DNA of 64,000 bases from positions 124,001 through 188,000 of the forward strand of contig JAZAQT010000217.1 of the NCBI GenBank assembly GCA_036417435.1. The letters are read 5' to 3'. Below the pieces are notes generated by a model that did no database searches, was not told where the DNA came from, and saw nothing but the letters and a program-made list of their open reading frames with translations. The translations under genes and the position numbers were made by a program. Below are positions 58,957-64,000 of the stretch, one piece after another. Position 1 is the stretch's first letter. Every line of letters starts with the position of its first letter. The stretch is from Inia geoffrensis (taxonomy: Eukaryota; Chordata; Mammalia; Artiodactyla; Iniidae).

Positions 58957-60618
58957 GTGCATCACTGTCGAACTGCTGCCTCCTTTCCTATTCTTTCACA
59001 GCAATTCTTATCTACCCCCTGATATATTTTTTCTGCAATTCTGCTTGGCGTTCAAGTCTGCTTCACAGCCTTCCTTCAATAAATTTTTGGATGATAGGGG
59101 TAATTTGGAACTCTGCAGGATTTTGAGTTACAGTGCCAAAAATCTCCTTTTAACAACTCGCTTTCTTGTGAGCTGACTGCAAACCGGAAGAATTGTTTCA
59201 GGCCCTAATCTCGTTCCGGTGTGGCACGCTGAGTCTTTGGTGAATTCTTCTTCCTGTAGGGAAATCAGAGTTCAATGTGCCCGTCCAAACACTTCGAGTT
59301 AACCGCTCATTGTTTCTCCTTATTCCTGATCATCTTCTACAGAAACTGCAAACTGTGCGAAACAAGAGGTCAAAGGCACTGACTCTCCAAGTGGGGAGAA
59401 TGTTAATATCGCATCTGGAAAGGCGAACTCGACTACCAGGGGGCGTAAATGGCGATGAGTTTTAGAAATTTTGCCTGATCACTTCGTGGACCATATTCTG
59501 GGTTTTCCATGCATATTTTAGCTGAAGGATAAATCCCTTATACGTGGAGATTTGGGACCCGTGGAATGGGAACCATGCACATTTACCTCAAAGGGTCTGC
59601 ATTCCCTCACCAATAGTATCAGCCCCAAGTGTCCAGCCTTATCTCTCCCACAGCTGTGGATGTAGAGGTGGTAATCCAAGATTCCTCACAAGCCCTCAAG
59701 GACTTACTTGAGAATTTCTCTCTATTTCACAGTCCTTGTGATTTCTTTTTCAAATTTATTTTTATAAGGGGATTTAGCTTATTTACACTGCTGTGTGTAT
59801 GCTGTTGTACACAAATGATTTTCTTATGGAGACCTATAAATGGACGGATTTTAATTTTCTTCATAGTCAGGTATATTCCTAGGTTTTGAATACGGGGTGT
59901 TGAGTCCATTTGGTAGAGCGAGGAGTAGGTCTTGTCTAATATATATTTGGCTTATGGAATTGTATCTGTCCTAATGTCAACCTCTGGTTTTATGCAGCCT
60001 CCCCACTCTCCTTTCCCCTTAAGCAAGCATAAGTTTCTTTTGTAAATGAGAGACTCTGTTGTGTTTTGTAATGCAGTTCACACGTAGCCGTGTTTACATT
60101 CCCGGTATTAGTGATATCTTATGATGTTTCTTTTTCTGTGTGACTTATTTCACTTAGAATCATCGTAACTAAATCCACTCATTATGCTGCTACTGGTCTG
60201 TTGCCATTGATTTCATTGTTGAGTGATATTCCATTGTAGGGATGTACCACATCTTCTATATCCATTTTTCTCTTTCTGGGCTATTAAAGTTGTACCATAG
60301 TCAAGGTTCCCGTACACAGAGAGGCTCCAGACTTTGGTGTGGCTGTGTCTTTTTCATTTAAATTTTCCGAATCTATAGCACCATAAGTGGAAGTGCCCTA
60401 GGCTCTCTAGCTTGTTTTTTTCTTTGTTCCAGGAAACACCATTCACTTCTCCAGAGTGGCTGTTGGCAATTTTCATTCCGCCCATGAGCATAACAAGGCT
60501 GCCGGCTCTCCATGGCCTGTCCTCCTCTTTGGATTTTACAATTTTTTCGGACGGCCCTTTTGATCGGTGGGTAGTGAGACTTAATTGTGGTGAGGATTTC
60601 CATTGCAGGCTTGCTTCG
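58885..60618. repeat. L1-derived satellite unit (1,734 bp)
   Basis: Full unit with perfect hairpin, unassigned half, and L1-like half (59751-60615). In the part at 59,629-60,110 it shares variants with the fourth copy (63,099-63,590) rather than with its neighbours, for example 'ggtagagcgagg', 'ggaattgtatctg' and 'cacacgtagccg'. Confidence 0.88.
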
Positions 60619-60690
60619 TTGGCCAAAAAGGGCGTATGCGTTTTTTCCTGAATATATTCAGGAAAAAACGCATACGCCCTTTTTGGCCAA
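60619..60690. mobile_element. Perfect 72-bp palindrome (mariner-type MITE), second copy
   Basis: Identical in sequence to the palindrome at 58885-58956, 1,734 bp away, with all 36 base pairs retained. Confidence 0.9.
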
Positions 60691-62354
60691 GTGCATCACT
60701 GTCGAACTGCTGCCTCCTTTCCTATTCTTTCACAGCAATTCTTATCTACCCCCTGATATATTTTTTCTGCAATTCTGCTTGGCGTTCAAGTCTGCTTCAC
60801 AGCCTTCCTTCAATAAATTTTTGGATGATAGGGGTAAATTGGAACTCTGCAGGATTTTGAGTTACAGTGCCAAAAATCTCCTTTTAACAACTCTCTTTCT
60901 TGTGAGCTGACTGCAAACCGGAAGAATTGCTTCAGGCCCTAATCTCGTACCGGCATGGCACGCTGAGCCCTTGGTGAATTCTTCTTCCTGTAGGGAAATC
61001 AGAGTTCAATGTGCCCGTCCAAACACTTCGAGTTAACCGCTCATTGGCTCTCCTTATTCCTGATCAACTTCTACAGTAACTGCAAACTGTGTGAAACAAG
61101 AGGTCAAAGGCACTGACTCTCCAAGTGGGGAGAATGTTAATATCGCATCTGGAAAGGCGAAGTCGACTACCAGGGGACGAAAATGGCGATGAGTTTTAGA
61201 AATTTTGCCTGATCACTTCGTGGACCATATTCTGGGTTTTCTATGCATATTTTAGCTGAAGGATAAATCCCTTACACGTGGAGATATGGGACCCGTGGAA
61301 TGGGAACCATGCACCATTACCTCAAAGGGTCTGCATTCCCTCACCAATAGTATCAGCCCCAAGTGTCCAGCCTTATCTCTCCCACAGCTGTGGATGTAGA
61401 GGTGGTAATCCAAGATTCCTTACAAGCCCTCAAGGACTTATTTGAGAATTTCTCTCTATTTCACAGTCCTTGTGTTTTCTTTTTCAAATTTATTTTTATA
61501 AAGGGATTTAGCTTATTTACACTGCTGGGTGTATGCTGCTGTACACAAATGATTTTCTTATGGAAACCAATAAATGTATGGGTTTTAATTTTCTTCATAG
61601 TCAGGTATACTTCTAGGTTTTGAATACGGGGTGTTGAGTCCATTTGGTTGAGCAATGAGTAGGTCTTGTCTAATATATATTTGGCTTATGGAATGGTATC
61701 TGTCCTAATGTCAACCTCTGGTTTTATGCAGCCTCCCCACTCTCCTTTCCCCTTAAGCAAGCCTAAGTTTCTTTTGTAAATGAGAGACTCTGTTGTGTTT
61801 TGAAATGCAGTTCACGCGTATCCGTTTTTACATTCACTGTATTAGTGATATCTTATGATGTTTCTTTTTCTGTGTGACTTATTTCACTTAGAATCATCGT
61901 AATTAAATCCACTCATTATGCTGCTACTGGTCTGTTGCCATTGATTTCATTGTTGAGTGATATTCCATTGTAAGGATGTACCACAACTTCTATATCCATT
62001 TTTCTCTTTCTGGGATATTGAATTTGTACCATAGTCAAGGTTTCCGTACACAGAGCTGCCCCAAACTTTGGTGTTGCTGTGTCTTTGTCATTTAAATTTT
62101 CCGAATGTACAGCACTATAAGTGGAAGTGCCCTAGGCTTTCTAGCTTGTTTTTTTCTTTGTTCCAGGAAACACCATCCACTTCTCCAGAGTGGCTGTTGG
62201 CAATTTACATCCCGCCCATCAGCATAACAAGGCTGCCGGTACTCCATGGCCTGTTCTGCCTCTCTGGATTTTACACTTCTTTCTGACGGCCCTTTTGATC
62301 AGTGGGAAGTGAGGCTTCATTGTAGTGCGGATTTCCATTGCAGGCTTGATGGGT
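60619..62354. repeat. L1-derived satellite unit (1,736 bp)
   Basis: Full unit. Its first ~300 bp, including the hairpin, are almost identical to the preceding unit (58885 onward). Its part at 61,363-61,850 instead matches the first unit (57,894-58,370): 'ggttgagca', 'ggaatggtatctg', 'cacgcgta'. The L1-like half is 61485-62350. Confidence 0.88.
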
Positions 62355-62426
62355 TTGACAAAAAGATCGTATGCGTTTTTTCCTGAATATATTCAGGAAA
62401 AAAACGCATACACACTTTTTGGCCAA
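62355..62426. mobile_element. Mariner-type hairpin with damaged left end
   Basis: The left end reads 'tttgacaaaaagatcgtatg' instead of 'ttggccaaaaagggcgtatg', while the right arm keeps 'ctttttggccaa'. The centre is intact. Damage is restricted to the outer left arm. Confidence 0.85.
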
Positions 62427-64000
62427 GTGCATCACTGTGGAACTGCTGCCTCTTTTCCTACGCTTTCAGAGCAATTCTTGTCTACCACCTGATATCTGTT
62501 TTCTGCAACTCTGCGTCGCATTCAAGTCCTCTTCACAGCCTTCCTTCAATAAATTTTTGGATGATAGGGGTAATTTCGAACTCTGCAGGATTTTGAGTTA
62601 CAGTGCCAAAAATCTCCTTTTCTCAACTCGCTTTCTTGTGAGCTGACTGCAAACCGGAAGAATTGCTTCAGGCCCTAATCTCTTTCCGGCATGGCACGCT
62701 GAGCCTTTGGTGAATTCTTCTTCCTGTAGGGAAATCAGAGTTCAATGTGCCCGTCCAAACACTTCGAGTTAACCGCTCATTGGTTCTCCTTATTCCTGAT
62801 CATCTTCTACAGAAACTGCAAACTGTGCGAAACAAGAGGTCAAAGACACTGACTCTCCAAGTGGGGAGAATGTTAATATCGCATCTGGAAAGGCGAACAC
62901 GACTACCAGGGGGCGAAAATGGCGATGAGTTTTAGAAATTTTGCCTGATCACTTCGTGGACCATATTCTGGGTTTTCCATGCATATTTTAGCTGAAGGAT
63001 AAATCCCTTATACGTGGAGATTTGGGACCCGTGGAATGGGAAACATACACATTTACCTCAAAGGGTCTGCATTCCCTCACCAATAGTATCAGCCCCAAGT
63101 GTCCAGCCTTATCTCTCCCACAGCTGTGGATTTAGAGGTGGTAATCCAAGATTCCTCACAAGCCCTCAAGGACTTATTTGAGAATTTCTCTCTATTTCAC
63201 AGTCCTTGTGATTTCTTTTTCAAATTTATTTTTATAAGGGGATTTAGGTTATTTACACTGCTGGGTGTATGCTGCTGTACACAAATGATTTTCTTATGGA
63301 GACCTATAAATGTACGGATTTTAATTTTCTTCATAGTCAGGTATATTCCTAGGTTTTGAATACGGGGTGTTGAGTCCATTTGGTAGAGCGAGGAGTAGGT
63401 CTTGTCTAATATATATTTGGCTTATGGAATTGTATCTGTCCTAATGTCAACCTCTGGTTTTATGCAGCCTCCCCACTCTCCTTTCCCCTTAAGCAAGCAT
63501 AAGTTTCTTTTGTAAATGAGAGACTCTGTTGTGTTTTGTAATGCAGTTCACACGTAGCCGTGTTTACATTCCCGGTATTAGTGATATCTTTTGATGTTTC
63601 TTTATCTGTGTGACTTATTTCACTTAGAATAATCGTAACTAAATCCACTCATTATGCTGCTACTGGTCTGTTGCCATTGATTTCATTGTTGAGTGATATT
63701 CCATTGTAAGGATGTACCACAACTTCTATATCCATTTTTCTCTTTCTGGGATATTGAATTTGTACCATAGTCAAGGTTTCCGTACACAGAGCAGCCCCAA
63801 ACTTTGGTGTTGCTGTGTCTTTGTCATTTAAATTTTCCGAATGTACAGCACTATAACTGGAAGTGCCCTAGGCTCTCTACCTTGTTTTTTTCTTTGTTCC
63901 AGGAAACACCATCCGCTTCTCCAGTGTGGCTGTTGACAATTTACATCCCGCCCATCAGCATAACAAGGCTGCCGGTACTCCATGGCCTGTTCTGCCTCTC
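62355..64000. repeat. L1-derived satellite unit, cut by the window end
   Basis: 1,646 bp of the unit are present; the L1-like half starts at 63221 and is cut shortly before its end. The start of the unit resembles the 57149 unit, the middle (63,099-63,590) resembles the 58885 unit, and from about 63,650 it resembles the 57149 and 60619 units again ('gggatattgaatttg', 'ggtgttgctgtg'), so it is a mosaic. Confidence 0.88.

Noticed and set aside
1..64000. CENP-B box, which would suggest a centromeric satellite
   Set aside because: No match to the TTCG....A..CGGG core was found in the 168-bp monomer (ttcgggtgaggg) or in the L1-satellite unit at the places checked.

Overview
The window looks like chromosomal heterochromatin of a mammal, most likely a cetacean and probably not a delphinid. 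Three things point there: LINE-1 3' ends of cetartiodactyl type; hairpins with TTGGCCAAAAAG-type ends as in cetartiodactyl mariner-derived MITEs; and a tandem satellite of about 1,735 bp built largely from an L1 3' end. From memory, the common cetacean satellite is L1-derived, about 1.7 kb in most whales and about 1.58 kb in delphinids. The species cannot be fixed from sequence alone.

Layout: (1) 1-46,889 is one satellite array derived from the telomeric hexamer. Its monomer is 168 bp, exactly 28 degenerate TTAGGG hexamers, and the monomers form higher-order repeats (HORs): a 1-5.9 kb zone with a large near-identical duplication, a regular 7-monomer (1,176/1,182 bp) zone at 5,873-18,326, and irregular HORs with a 3,682-bp and a 1,008-bp tandem duplication further right. 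(2) At 46,887-46,890 it joins abruptly, with short microhomology, the second satellite. (3) 46,890-50,300 holds two older, diverged copies of the L1-derived satellite. (4) 50,300-55,406 interrupts that satellite with an L1 3' fragment, unassigned DNA, a decayed class I endogenous retrovirus pol fragment, a promoter-like CCAAT/TATA cluster and a second L1 3' end with a poly(A) tail. (5) 55,407-64,000 resumes the L1 satellite: one partial copy, one copy with a ~0.7-kb internal deletion, then regular ~1,735-bp copies running off the window.

No intact protein-coding or RNA gene is supported. The many long open frames in the first 46.9 kb follow arithmetically from a 168-bp (3 x 56) monomer of TTAGGG-like hexamers: Val-Arg repeats on +, Leu-Thr and Pro-Asn repeats on -. 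The most notable structures are the exact hexamer phase of the telomere-like satellite and the traces of unequal exchange in it, the orientation of its G-rich strand, a 72-bp perfect palindrome carried by L1-satellite units, and the mosaic exchange between those units.
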